Of a DNA stretch of 37,610 nt, positions 9,451 through 16,794 are shown in pieces; position 1 is the first letter of the stretch, and the number at the start of each line of letters is the position of its first letter. The stretch is from the NCBI GenBank assembly GCA_019135895.1, contig JAGVVH010000557.1, forward strand, positions 1 to 37,610. Direction: 5' to 3'. The notes under the pieces are model-generated. The model was not told the origin of the DNA and did not search any database. It saw only the letters and a list, made by a program, of their open reading frames with translations. Made by a program: the position numbers and the translations under genes. The DNA comes from Bacteroidota bacterium. Lineage in GTDB: Bacteria; Bacteroidota; Bacteroidia; Bacteroidales; WCHB1-69.

Positions 9451-10665
9451 TTAAATATGCTGATTTATTTTATTGTAAATCACATTTATAATATCCTTCG
9501 CCACTTCATTTTTATCTTTAATCTCACCTTTTATAATCTCCCCTTCTTTTGTAATCATCGTCACTTGGTTCGTTGTTGTTTTAAAACCGGCTTTAGGGTT
9601 TTTCAAAGAATTAAGAACGATAAGGTCAAGATGTTTAGTATGTAATTTTTTAATAGCATTTTCAAGTTCATTTTCAGTTTCAAGGGCAAAGCCCACAATA
9701 AACTGACCCGGTTTTTTGCCGGAAGACAAAGTAGAAAGGATATCAACCGTTTTAACCATTTCAAGCGTGACAGTCGGATCATTCTTTTTAATTTTCTCAG
9801 GAGCAATAGTTTTGGGTTTATAGTCGGCCACAGCGGCAGCCATAATGATGATATCCGACGATTCGGATTCTGCCATACAGGCATCCAGCATATCAGCGGC
9901 GCTCATCACATCAACACGGAGAATAGCGCTATTATTGACAGTCAAATGAGTAGGCCCGGACACCAACGTAACATCAGCCCCTTCTTCAGCAAAAGCATTA
10001 GCAAGAGCAAATCCCATCAATCCCGAGGAGTGATTACCCACATAACGGACAGGGTCAATAGCTTCGTAAGTTGGGCCAGCAGAAACCAGCACCTTTTTTC
10101 CATTAAACCTATAGGAGGAAGTAAAATAGTTCACCACAATCTCAAAAATACGATCCGGTTCTTCCATACGACCTTTAGCTTCAGTCCCGCATGCCAGAGA
10201 ACCGATTGTAGGATCAATCAGAAAACAGCCTCTTGATTTCAGTTTTTGAATATTAAGTTGAACCGCTTCATTTTCAAACATATTATTATTCATTGCCGGG
10301 GCAATAAACAACGGTTTTTTAACAGCCAGTAAAAAGGAAGAGAGTGCGTCATCGGCAATTCCGTTAGCAAATTTCCCAATAATATTAGCGGTTGCAGGGG
10401 CAAGAATAACACCATCAGCCCAATCTGCCAGCGCAATATGAGAAACTTCCCATTCAGCGGGAGACTCAAAAGTATTGACATAGAGTTTATTTTGAGACAA
10501 AGTCTCAATAGTCAGACGAGTAACAAATTCAAGAGCATTTTGAGTGGCAACCACTTTCACCTCACAACCAGCGTTTATAAACAATCTGATAAGGGAAAGC
10601 GATTTATAAGCCGCAATTCCGCCGGAAATGGCGATTACAATATTTTTATTTTTCAGGGATAACAT
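9451..10665 (-). CDS. coaBC: Bifunctional phosphopantothenoylcysteine decarboxylase / phosphopantothenate-cysteine ligase
   Basis: It makes 4'-phosphopantetheine from 4'-phosphopantothenate and cysteine in coenzyme A synthesis. The N-terminal flavoprotein CoaC domain (about 1-175) shows GGIAAYKSLSLIRLF, the active-site His in SHIALADWAD, the FMN-binding APATANIIGKFANGIADD and the substrate-binding PAMNNNMFEN. The C-terminal CoaB domain (about 185-404) begins with VLVSAGPTYEAIDPVRY and carries NHSSGLMGFALA, AAAVADYKP and the Lys-rich EKIKK strand. The length of 404 is normal. Its start codon lies inside the end of rpoZ (20-base overlap), suggesting coupled translation within the operon. Confidence 0.97.
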   Translation of the reverse strand: MLSLKNKNIVIAISGGIAAYKSLSLIRLFINAGCEVKVVATQNALEFVTRLTIETLSQNKLYVNTFESPAEWEVSHIALADWADGVILAPATANIIGKFANGIADDALSSFLLAVKKPLFIAPAMNNNMFENEAVQLNIQKLKSRGCFLIDPTIGSLACGTEAKGRMEEPDRIFEIVVNYFTSSYRFNGKKVLVSAGPTYEAIDPVRYVGNHSSGLMGFALANAFAEEGADVTLVSGPTHLTVNNSAILRVDVMSAADMLDACMAESESSDIIIMAAAVADYKPKTIAPEKIKKNDPTVTLEMVKTVDILSTLSSGKKPGQFIVGFALETENELENAIKKLHTKHLDLIVLNSLKNPKAGFKTTTNQVTMITKEGEIIKGEIKDKNEVAKDIINVIYNKINQHI

Positions 10666-11002
10666 TATCTTCTATCTCCGTTTCCGGATCTTTAAAATAA
10701 ATCTGACCATTGGCAAATTCATTAGTAGCTAAAATGGTAGGTTTAGGCAACTGTTCAAAAAATTTAGCCAATTCTATCTGTTCGCGATTTTCAAAAACCT
10801 CTTCAAGAGTATCTGTAACAGTAACAAAATCTTGCGATTTTTCACCAAACTCATCCTTTAAATCCATAGAAATCTGATTTGCTCTTTTTGACATAATCAC
10901 AACAGATTTATAGATATTACCTGTTTTAGAATCAAACTCACTTGGATTTCTTGTTATAGATAAATTGCTAATTTTCAATTTTTTGTAATCTGTACTTTTC
11001 AT
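10646..11002 (-). CDS. rpoZ: RNA polymerase omega subunit (Bacteroidota type)
   Basis: The small omega subunit (Rpb6 homologue) supports assembly of RNA polymerase on beta'. The protein has 118 residues, as usual for Bacteroidota omega. It contains the core helix region KTGNIYKSVVIMSKRANQIS, then KDEFGEKSQDF and an acidic C-terminal tail. The gene order bamD-rpoZ-coaBC supports the assignment because this is its conserved position in the phylum. The start ATG has one of the few clear Shine-Dalgarno sequences in the window (AGGAG, overlapping the bamD stop). Its last 20 bases overlap the coaBC start in another frame. Confidence 0.88.
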   Translation of the reverse strand: MKSTDYKKLKISNLSITRNPSEFDSKTGNIYKSVVIMSKRANQISMDLKDEFGEKSQDFVTVTDTLEEVFENREQIELAKFFEQLPKPTILATNEFANGQIYFKDPETEIEDNVIPEK

Positions 11003-11007
11003 ATTAT

Positions 11008-11012
11008 CTCCT
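11008..11012 (-). promoter_or_regulatory. Ribosome binding site of rpoZ overlapping the bamD stop
   Basis: On the minus strand the bamD stop TAG runs into AGGAG, followed by ATAAT and the rpoZ ATG (5-base spacing). Strong Shine-Dalgarno sequences are rare in Bacteroidota, and this one fixes the rpoZ start at 11002. Confidence 0.6.
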
Positions 11013-11961
11013 ATTTTGTAACTTTATATTTTTTTAAATTTTTATAAGCCTGATCAACATATTCCTTAGCCAATTCAATAAATGGTGAATCTTTAAAATT
11101 CAATTGCAAATTCTCATAGGCATCAATGCATGCCTGATATCTTTCCACTTTTTTTGATTCAACACTTTTTTTAGCATATTCCAAATTATTCTTTATCAGT
11201 ACAAACAAAGCATCGGGAGCATATTTGGAATAGGGAAATTCTTTCATAAAATTACGGCATGCTATTTGTGCTGCCTGATAATGGTCTGTATTGTAGTATA
11301 ATTTGATAACTTCAAAATCTTTCAAAGCAAGTTTATCTCGCAACTCATCCAGAAGTTGATTACATTCTTCCGAATATTTACTATTAGGATAAATCTGCGA
11401 GAACAAATCAATCTCCTCGATGGCATATTTTGTTTCAAATTGATCAAGGCTGTAATAAGGCGATAAGTTATAAATTGCCTTTACACATTTGAAATAAGCA
11501 TCTTCCGTCCGTTGAGTCCCGGGGAAACGACGGGTATAATCCTTAAAATGGAAAGCTGCCATTTCATAATTCTTATTTTGATAATAACAATCTGCGAAAA
11601 AATAAAGAATTGAGTCAGCAGAGGAAGTTCCTATTGACAAAGGATAAAGTTCTTCAAATATATGGGCTGCAGAAAGATATTGTCCGTTATTATAGAATTT
11701 TATCGCCTTTTGATAATTCATGTCAAAAGTTTCAAATGACACTTTTCCCTTAGAGGATCTATCCTTTTTTTTCTTTTCTTCCTTAGCTTTTTTAGGTGCC
11801 GGAATGGAATCATCAGGAGCAATAACAATACTTTCATTTATACCAATAGAGGATAAATGGTTTATAATATTGGAAGAATTAGAAACTTCCTGCTCTGCAT
11901 ATCCATTTAAAAAAATGAATAAGAAGCTAACTAGTAAGACTTTACGCACAGTATTGCCCAT
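11011..11961 (-). CDS. bamD: Outer-membrane assembly factor BamD-like TPR protein, no lipidation cysteine
   Basis: BamD is the periplasmic TPR component of the BAM complex that inserts beta-barrel proteins. The protein has 316 residues. Its helical-repeat region (about 75-316) has BamD-type TPR signatures such as YQKAIKFYNNGQYLSAAHIFEEL (shortened here to show the pattern), YFADCYYQ-like pairs, AAFHFKDYTRRFPGT and FMKEFPYSKYAPDALF. The neighbourhood (rpoZ, coaBC, porD, recN) is the standard bamD locus. Unusually, the signal peptide (MGNTVRKVLLVSFLFIFLNGYAEQ) has no lipobox Cys, and no Cys occurs before the TPR region. A Lys-rich linker (about 55-70, KKAKEEKKKKDRSSKGK) separates the signal from the TPRs. 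It may be secreted as a soluble or otherwise anchored form. The start ATG at 11961 is the only good one. Confidence 0.85.
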   Translation of the reverse strand: MGNTVRKVLLVSFLFIFLNGYAEQEVSNSSNIINHLSSIGINESIVIAPDDSIPAPKKAKEEKKKKDRSSKGKVSFETFDMNYQKAIKFYNNGQYLSAAHIFEELYPLSIGTSSADSILYFFADCYYQNKNYEMAAFHFKDYTRRFPGTQRTEDAYFKCVKAIYNLSPYYSLDQFETKYAIEEIDLFSQIYPNSKYSEECNQLLDELRDKLALKDFEVIKLYYNTDHYQAAQIACRNFMKEFPYSKYAPDALFVLIKNNLEYAKKSVESKKVERYQACIDAYENLQLNFKDSPFIELAKEYVDQAYKNLKKYKVTK

Positions 11962-11975
11962 TTTTTTTTATTCTG

Positions 11976-11983
11976 CAAATGTA
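11976..11983 (-). promoter_or_regulatory. Promoter -7 box for the bamD operon
   Basis: Read on the minus strand this is TACATTTG, a perfect TAnnTTTG -7 box, 14 bases upstream of the bamD ATG. A clear -33 TTTG at normal spacing is not seen. It would drive bamD-rpoZ-coaBC-porD-recN and the small outer-membrane protein. Confidence 0.5.
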
Positions 11984-12032
11984 TAAAAAAAATCTTTTCA
12001 ATTGTATTAATGCGAAACATAATGATTTATTG

Positions 12033-12040
12033 TATTTTTG
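12033..12040 (+). promoter_or_regulatory. Promoter -7 box for the OppC-like permease gene
   Basis: TATTTTTG matches the Bacteroidota -7 consensus and lies 37 bases before the ATG at 12078, a typical leader length. It also argues against the longer start at 11979, which would lie upstream of the transcript. No good -33 element is seen. Confidence 0.55.
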
Positions 12041-12077
12041 CAGAAAAATTGCAATATTTATTCTCCCTGAAAAATAT

Positions 12078-13187
12078 ATGTCTTGGTTTAAGAAGAATCC
12101 CAAAAACTACCGCACAGTCTCGCTCTCTGCCTTGACATGGCAGAAATTCAAAAAGGAGAAACAGGGCATTGTATCGCTATTATTTATTTTATTGGTGGTC
12201 ATCATTTCCATATTAGGCTATTTGATTACGCCCGACGATACTCCATACTGTAATCATCAGCAACTCGAAATTTCACTCAAAAAACCGGGATTCAAGGTCA
12301 ACATGCTGAATGTCAAAAAGCATTATGATACTGAGGAAAATGGATTTTTTAAGAAAATGTTATTCGGCCAGCCGGCACTTTACCAGACAATTCCCATTGA
12401 TACTTTTTTTTACAGGCAGGATTCCATAGTGGTCAAGCTATTTGAACAAGAAGGGAAATATAGTGAAGTTGCCTATTCAGTGAACGATTTAAATCCTGAT
12501 GAACCGATAACCCGGAAGAAATTCATTTTAGGCACGGACAGATATGGCCGGGACGTTCTCAGTCAACTTATGCTTGGAAGTCGTATCAGTCTGGTCGTAG
12601 GGTTTATTTCCGTATTTATTGCCCTTCTTATTGGGATTACGGTCGGTTCTATTGCCGGTTTTTTTCGTGGTAAAGTAGATGATGTCCTGATGTATATCAT
12701 CAACGTTGTTTGGTCCATTCCGACAGTGTTGTTGGTTATTGCCATTAGTTTTGCTTTAGGGAAGGGTTTTTGGCAGATATTTATTGCTATCGGGCTCACC
12801 ATGTGGGTAGATATTGCCCGTATTGTCCGGGGGCAAGTGATGAGCATCCGCGAACAAGATTACATTGAAGCGGGGAAAGCATTGGGATATAATAATTTTC
12901 ATCTTATTTTCCATCATATTCTTCCCAATATTTTAGGAACGGTTGTGGTAATTTCGGCATCTAATTTCTCGTCAGCCATATTACTTGAGGCAGGGCTCAG
13001 TTTCCTCGGTATCGGAGTTCAGCCTCCTACTCCTTCATGGGGAATGATGATGAAAGAGAATTATGCCTATATAGTTCTTGACAATGCCTATCTTGCCATT
13101 GTTCCGGGAGTTGCCATCATGCTGTTAGTTCTATCTTTCATGCTGATTGGCAATGCCTTAAGAAATGCCATGGACGTTAAAGGGTAA
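12078..13187 (+). CDS. ABC transporter permease, OppC/DppC type
   Basis: This is an inner-membrane permease subunit of a peptide/nickel-type ABC importer. From the ATG at 12078 the protein has 369 residues. A first membrane segment (about 25-45) is followed by an unusually long extracytoplasmic stretch of roughly 100 residues. Then comes the conserved block beginning GTDRYGRDVLSQLMLGSRIS and about five more membrane segments. The EAA loop that contacts the ATPase is clear (EAGKALGYNNFHLIFHHILP), as is the C-terminal LSFLGIGVQPPTPSWGMMM. OppC proteins are usually near 300 residues, so the loop is an insertion. No partner permease, ATPase or binding protein is encoded nearby. Substrate unknown; peptides are the family default. 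Confidence 0.9.
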   Translation: MSWFKKNPKNYRTVSLSALTWQKFKKEKQGIVSLLFILLVVIISILGYLITPDDTPYCNHQQLEISLKKPGFKVNMLNVKKHYDTEENGFFKKMLFGQPALYQTIPIDTFFYRQDSIVVKLFEQEGKYSEVAYSVNDLNPDEPITRKKFILGTDRYGRDVLSQLMLGSRISLVVGFISVFIALLIGITVGSIAGFFRGKVDDVLMYIINVVWSIPTVLLVIAISFALGKGFWQIFIAIGLTMWVDIARIVRGQVMSIREQDYIEAGKALGYNNFHLIFHHILPNILGTVVVISASNFSSAILLEAGLSFLGIGVQPPTPSWGMMMKENYAYIVLDNAYLAIVPGVAIMLLVLSFMLIGNALRNAMDVKG

Positions 13188-13219
13188 CGATAATTTTTTC
13201 CTTAGTTTGGGTTCATTAT

Positions 13220-13253
13220 TTTGTAATTTAAACCAAAAAAAATTCTATTTTTG
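13220..13253 (+). promoter_or_regulatory. Promoter for the OPT transporter gene
   Basis: A -33-like TTTG at 13220-13223 and the -7 box TATTTTTG at 13246-13253 are 22 bases apart. The last G of the -7 box is the first base of a GTG that would give a longer OPT reading frame, so translation must begin downstream, at the ATG at 13295. Confidence 0.65.
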
Positions 13254-13294
13254 TGGCATCGAAAAATAGAATTACTAATTTAATATCACTATTT

Positions 13295-15298
13295 ATGGAA
13301 GAAAAAAATATCCCATTGGAAGAGAATGAAATTAAATTGCCCGAAAATGCATATTCAGAACTCAAGGAAAATGAACATTACAAGCCTATTTTACTTAGCG
13401 ACCGGAACTATCCTGAAGTAAACGGATGGACCGTTTTCTGGGGAATTATCATGGCGATTATTTTTTCAGCTGCCACTGCCTATTCCGGATTACGTTTTGG
13501 TCAGGTATTTGAAGCTGCCATTCCCATTGCCATCATTGCGGTTGGAATTTCGACCATTGCAAAGCGCAAGAGCGCCTTATCGGAAAATGTCATCATTCAG
13601 TCAATCGGAGCCAGCTCAGGAGTTATTGTTGCCGGTGCCATATTTACCTTGCCGGCAATATACATCATTAAGGAGACCTCTCCGGAAATTGCCGATTCCA
13701 TCAATGTCAACTTCTGGCAGATTTTTCTCTCCTCTCTATTCGGAGGCTTTTTAGGAATTCTTTTTCTGATTCCTTTCAGAAAATATTTTGTATCTGACAT
13801 GCATGGTCAATATCCATTTCCTGAAGCTACCGCCACAACAGAGATTATTGTTTCGGGAGCTAAAGGCGGAAGTCAGGCAAGACTCCTTCTTATCAGCGGA
13901 GCCGTTGGAGGATTGTATGATTTTTTGATGACTACTTTTCATTTTTGGGGAGAAACCATCACCACGCGTATGTCGGCTTTCGGAGAAAGAATCGCAATGG
14001 ATTATAAATTTGTTTTTAAAATGAATGCCGGCTCTATTTTATTAGGAACCGGTTTTCTTATCGGATTAAAATATGCGACCATTATCTGTGCCGGTTCCCT
14101 TTTGTCATGGTGGTTTATTGTTCCTTTACTTGGACAATACGGAGCCATGCCCGACGGAACCCTTATGAGCACGCTGGACCCTGATTTTATTTTCAAAAAC
14201 TTTGTCAGATACATTGGTATTGGCGGTATTGCGATGGCAGGTATCATCGGAGTGGTCAAATCAGCCGGTGTTATTAAAGACTCCGTAGGAATCGTTTTCA
14301 AAAGCACTAAGAGCAGCCAGAGTGATGGACAGGTTAAAGTTCTCAGAACACAACGTGACATCCCCATGAAGATTATTCTCCTTGGATTTCTTGCAGTCAT
14401 CATTTTACTCTCCGTATTTTTTATTTTTGGATTAGATCTATCTTTCAGCAAAGTGTTGGTTGCCATTATTATTGTCTTCTTATTTGCTTTTTTGTTCACT
14501 ACTGTTGCTGCAACTGCAATTGCTACTGTAGGAACTAATCCGGTTTCCGGAATGACCATGATGACGCTGATATTATCCTCCTTTATTTTATCGGCAGTTG
14601 GTTTACAGGGCGGCACCGGAATCATAACCTCTTTGGTTGTGGGTGGGGTTGTTTGTTCTGCCCTTGCAATGGCAGGTGGCTTTGTAACCGACCTTAAGAT
14701 TGGTTACTGGATCGGAACATCACCCTTTAAACAGGAATCCTTAAAATTTGTCGGAACACTGGTTTCTGCCCTGACTGTTGGGGCCGTTATCATGTTGCTT
14801 TCCGAAACCTATGGTTACAGCGGTGACGGAGCCTTGGTTGCTCCTCAGGCAAATGCCATGGCTGCCATCATTAAGCCTCTCATGTTTGGAGGAGAAACCC
14901 CCTGGATGCTCTACATCATCGGGGCAATTTTAGCCGTAGTTCTCGACAGAATAGGCATTCCGGCTCTGGCATTTTCTCTTGGGATGTTCTTACCGCTTGA
15001 CTTAAACATTCCATTATTGGCAGGTGGTCTTATTGCCTGGTTTATCAGTAACAGAAGTAAAGATGCCGCAATCAATAAAACCAGAAAAGAAAAAGGAACC
15101 TTATTGGCTTCCGGATTGATGGCAGGAGGTGCCATTATGGGAGTGGTAAGTGCCATCATGAAATATGCCGGCTTTGAATTTGCAATTCCGGGCTGGGATG
15201 GATCTCCTATTTTCAAAATTCTCACTATTGTGATGTATATTGGATTGTGTACCTATTTAATATTGCATTCCAGAGTTAAAAAAGAGAATGTTGCTTAG
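13295..15298 (+). CDS. OPT-family oligopeptide transporter
   Basis: This is an inner-membrane, probably proton-coupled transporter of the OPT superfamily, which imports small peptides or, in some members, metal chelates. The protein has 667 residues from the ATG at 13295. A GTG at 13253 lies inside the promoter and is rejected. A hydrophilic N-terminus with LPENAYSELKENEHYKPI is followed by about 14-16 membrane segments. Family landmarks are the first segment with SAATAYSGLRFGQVFEAAIP, the PFPEATATTEI segment, GGLYDFLMTTFHFWGETI, and the late segment with YIIGAILAVVLDRIGIP. It follows the OppC-like gene but has its own promoter. The substrate cannot be predicted from the sequence alone. Confidence 0.93.
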   Translation: MEEKNIPLEENEIKLPENAYSELKENEHYKPILLSDRNYPEVNGWTVFWGIIMAIIFSAATAYSGLRFGQVFEAAIPIAIIAVGISTIAKRKSALSENVIIQSIGASSGVIVAGAIFTLPAIYIIKETSPEIADSINVNFWQIFLSSLFGGFLGILFLIPFRKYFVSDMHGQYPFPEATATTEIIVSGAKGGSQARLLLISGAVGGLYDFLMTTFHFWGETITTRMSAFGERIAMDYKFVFKMNAGSILLGTGFLIGLKYATIICAGSLLSWWFIVPLLGQYGAMPDGTLMSTLDPDFIFKNFVRYIGIGGIAMAGIIGVVKSAGVIKDSVGIVFKSTKSSQSDGQVKVLRTQRDIPMKIILLGFLAVIILLSVFFIFGLDLSFSKVLVAIIIVFLFAFLFTTVAATAIATVGTNPVSGMTMMTLILSSFILSAVGLQGGTGIITSLVVGGVVCSALAMAGGFVTDLKIGYWIGTSPFKQESLKFVGTLVSALTVGAVIMLLSETYGYSGDGALVAPQANAMAAIIKPLMFGGETPWMLYIIGAILAVVLDRIGIPALAFSLGMFLPLDLNIPLLAGGLIAWFISNRSKDAAINKTRKEKGTLLASGLMAGGAIMGVVSAIMKYAGFEFAIPGWDGSPIFKILTIVMYIGLCTYLILHSRVKKENVA

Positions 15299-15340
15299 AT
15301 AAAAGAAATTAATAAAACATAAAATCTTAAAAGAAATATT

Positions 15341-15979
15341 ATGCATATAGCAGTCGCAGGAAATATCGGTTCAGGAAAAACAACGTTAACCGGCATGTTG
15401 GCAAAACATTTTGGCTGGGAACCCATGTATGAAAGTGTTGAAAACAATCCTTACCTTTCAAGTTTTTACGAAGATATGCAGCGGTGGTCTTTCAACCTGC
15501 AGGTTTATTTTTTAAATAATCGTTTTCGTCAGGTTATTGAAATCAGGAAAAAGAAGAAAGATATTATTCAGGACAGGACCATTTATGAGGATGCTTATAT
15601 CTTTGCTCCCAATTTACATTCCATGGGACTCATGCCCACGCGCGACTTCGAGAACTATTCCTCCCTGTTTGAATTGATGTCCCAATTCATACAATTTCCC
15701 GACCTGCTAATTTATTTGAGAGCCGATACTTCCACGCTGGTTGAACAAATCCAGAAGAGAGGCAGGGAATATGAAAATTCCATCAGAATTGACTATCTGC
15801 AACATCTCAATGAAAGGTATGAAGAATGGATTCTCAAATATGAGAAACAATTGGAAAAATCTGGCGTTGGGAAATTGCTTATCATTGATGTCAATACTAT
15901 TAAATTCGGTGAAAAAGCTGAAGATTTCGGGATTGTCATCGATAAAATTAATGCAGAACTATTCGGTCTTTTTAAATAA
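15341..15979 (+). CDS. Deoxynucleoside kinase (dNK family)
   Basis: It phosphorylates deoxynucleosides to their 5'-monophosphates in the salvage pathway. The protein has 212 residues, usual for bacterial dAK/dGK-type enzymes. The P-loop AGNIGSGKTTL occupies residues 6-16. The substrate-binding ESVENNPYLSSFYEDMQRW and LQVYFLNNRFRQ follow. The DRT motif (QDRTIYEDAYIFA) contains the conserved Arg, and the LID region is in QIQKRGREYE. The substrate (dA, dG or others) cannot be read from the sequence. It starts 42 bases after the OPT gene and 23 bases before kdsB, with no promoter seen, so co-transcription is likely. Confidence 0.93.
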   Translation: MHIAVAGNIGSGKTTLTGMLAKHFGWEPMYESVENNPYLSSFYEDMQRWSFNLQVYFLNNRFRQVIEIRKKKKDIIQDRTIYEDAYIFAPNLHSMGLMPTRDFENYSSLFELMSQFIQFPDLLIYLRADTSTLVEQIQKRGREYENSIRIDYLQHLNERYEEWILKYEKQLEKSGVGKLLIIDVNTIKFGEKAEDFGIVIDKINAELFGLFK

Positions 15980-16002
15980 CTGATCCAAATAAATAATAAA
16001 AA

Positions 16003-16752
16003 ATGAAATTTACAGGTATAATTCCCGCCCGCTATGCTTCCACCAGATTTCCGGGGAAGCCTTTGGCAATAATTGGAAATATTCCTATGATACAGCACGT
16101 TTACAATCGCTGTATCGAATCACGCCTGGACGATGTCGTCATCGCCACTGACGATCCCAGAATTGAAAAGACGGTATTGGATTTTGGAGGAAAAGTGGTC
16201 ATGACCTCTCCATCCCACCCTTCGGGAACTGACAGATGCGGGGAAGCCGCTGCCAAAATCAAGCTCTCCGATGATGATGTCATTGTCAATATTCAAGGGG
16301 ATGAGCCCTTTATCCGTCCGCAAGAGATTAATCTGCTTATAGATAAATTTAGCCTGCCAAATATTGAAATTGCAACTCTTGTTAAAAAACTGGACGGAAA
16401 AATGGATATCAAAAATCCTAATGTTGTAAAAGTGGTCTTTTCCAATAACTCAAAAGCACTATATTTCAGTAGGTTTTTAATTCCTTTTAACAGGACTCCC
16501 GATGAAAATCAAAGTGTCAATTATTACAAACATGTTGGCATATATGCCTACAAATATAACATCCTCAAACAATTAATAAAGCTCTCTCCTTCTCCGCTTG
16601 AAAGAAGCGAAAAGCTGGAACAACTAAGATGGCTTGAAAATGATTTCTCCATTTATGTTACCCTATGCAACTACGACAGCCTCTCCATTGATACTCCGGA
16701 AGATTTAATTAGAGCCAACGAGTTTATTAAGAATTTGGATAGCCTTACATAA
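16003..16752 (+). CDS. kdsB: 3-deoxy-manno-octulosonate cytidylyltransferase (CMP-Kdo synthetase)
   Basis: It activates Kdo with CTP to give CMP-Kdo for the inner core of lipopolysaccharide. The protein has 249 residues. The nucleotide-binding N-terminus IIPARYASTRFPGKPLA is diagnostic. Further landmarks are VVIATDDPRIEK, TSPSHPSGTDRCGEAA, NIQGDEPFIRPQEI, HVGIYAYKYNIL, and the C-terminal SIDTPEDLIRANEFI. Length and motifs are normal for KdsB. The gene sits between the deoxynucleoside kinase and the HU/SPOR gene with short gaps (23 and 42 bases). Confidence 0.97.
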   Translation: MKFTGIIPARYASTRFPGKPLAIIGNIPMIQHVYNRCIESRLDDVVIATDDPRIEKTVLDFGGKVVMTSPSHPSGTDRCGEAAAKIKLSDDDVIVNIQGDEPFIRPQEINLLIDKFSLPNIEIATLVKKLDGKMDIKNPNVVKVVFSNNSKALYFSRFLIPFNRTPDENQSVNYYKHVGIYAYKYNILKQLIKLSPSPLERSEKLEQLRWLENDFSIYVTLCNYDSLSIDTPEDLIRANEFIKNLDSLT

Positions 16753-16794
16753 CAGACTCTATTTGCAAACCTTAATCAGAAAAACTTCAACATC

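Noticed and set aside
13253..13294. GTG start giving a 14-residue longer OPT transporter
   Set aside because: The GTG overlaps the TATTTTTG promoter box, so it would not be in the transcript. The ATG at 13295 fits the family.
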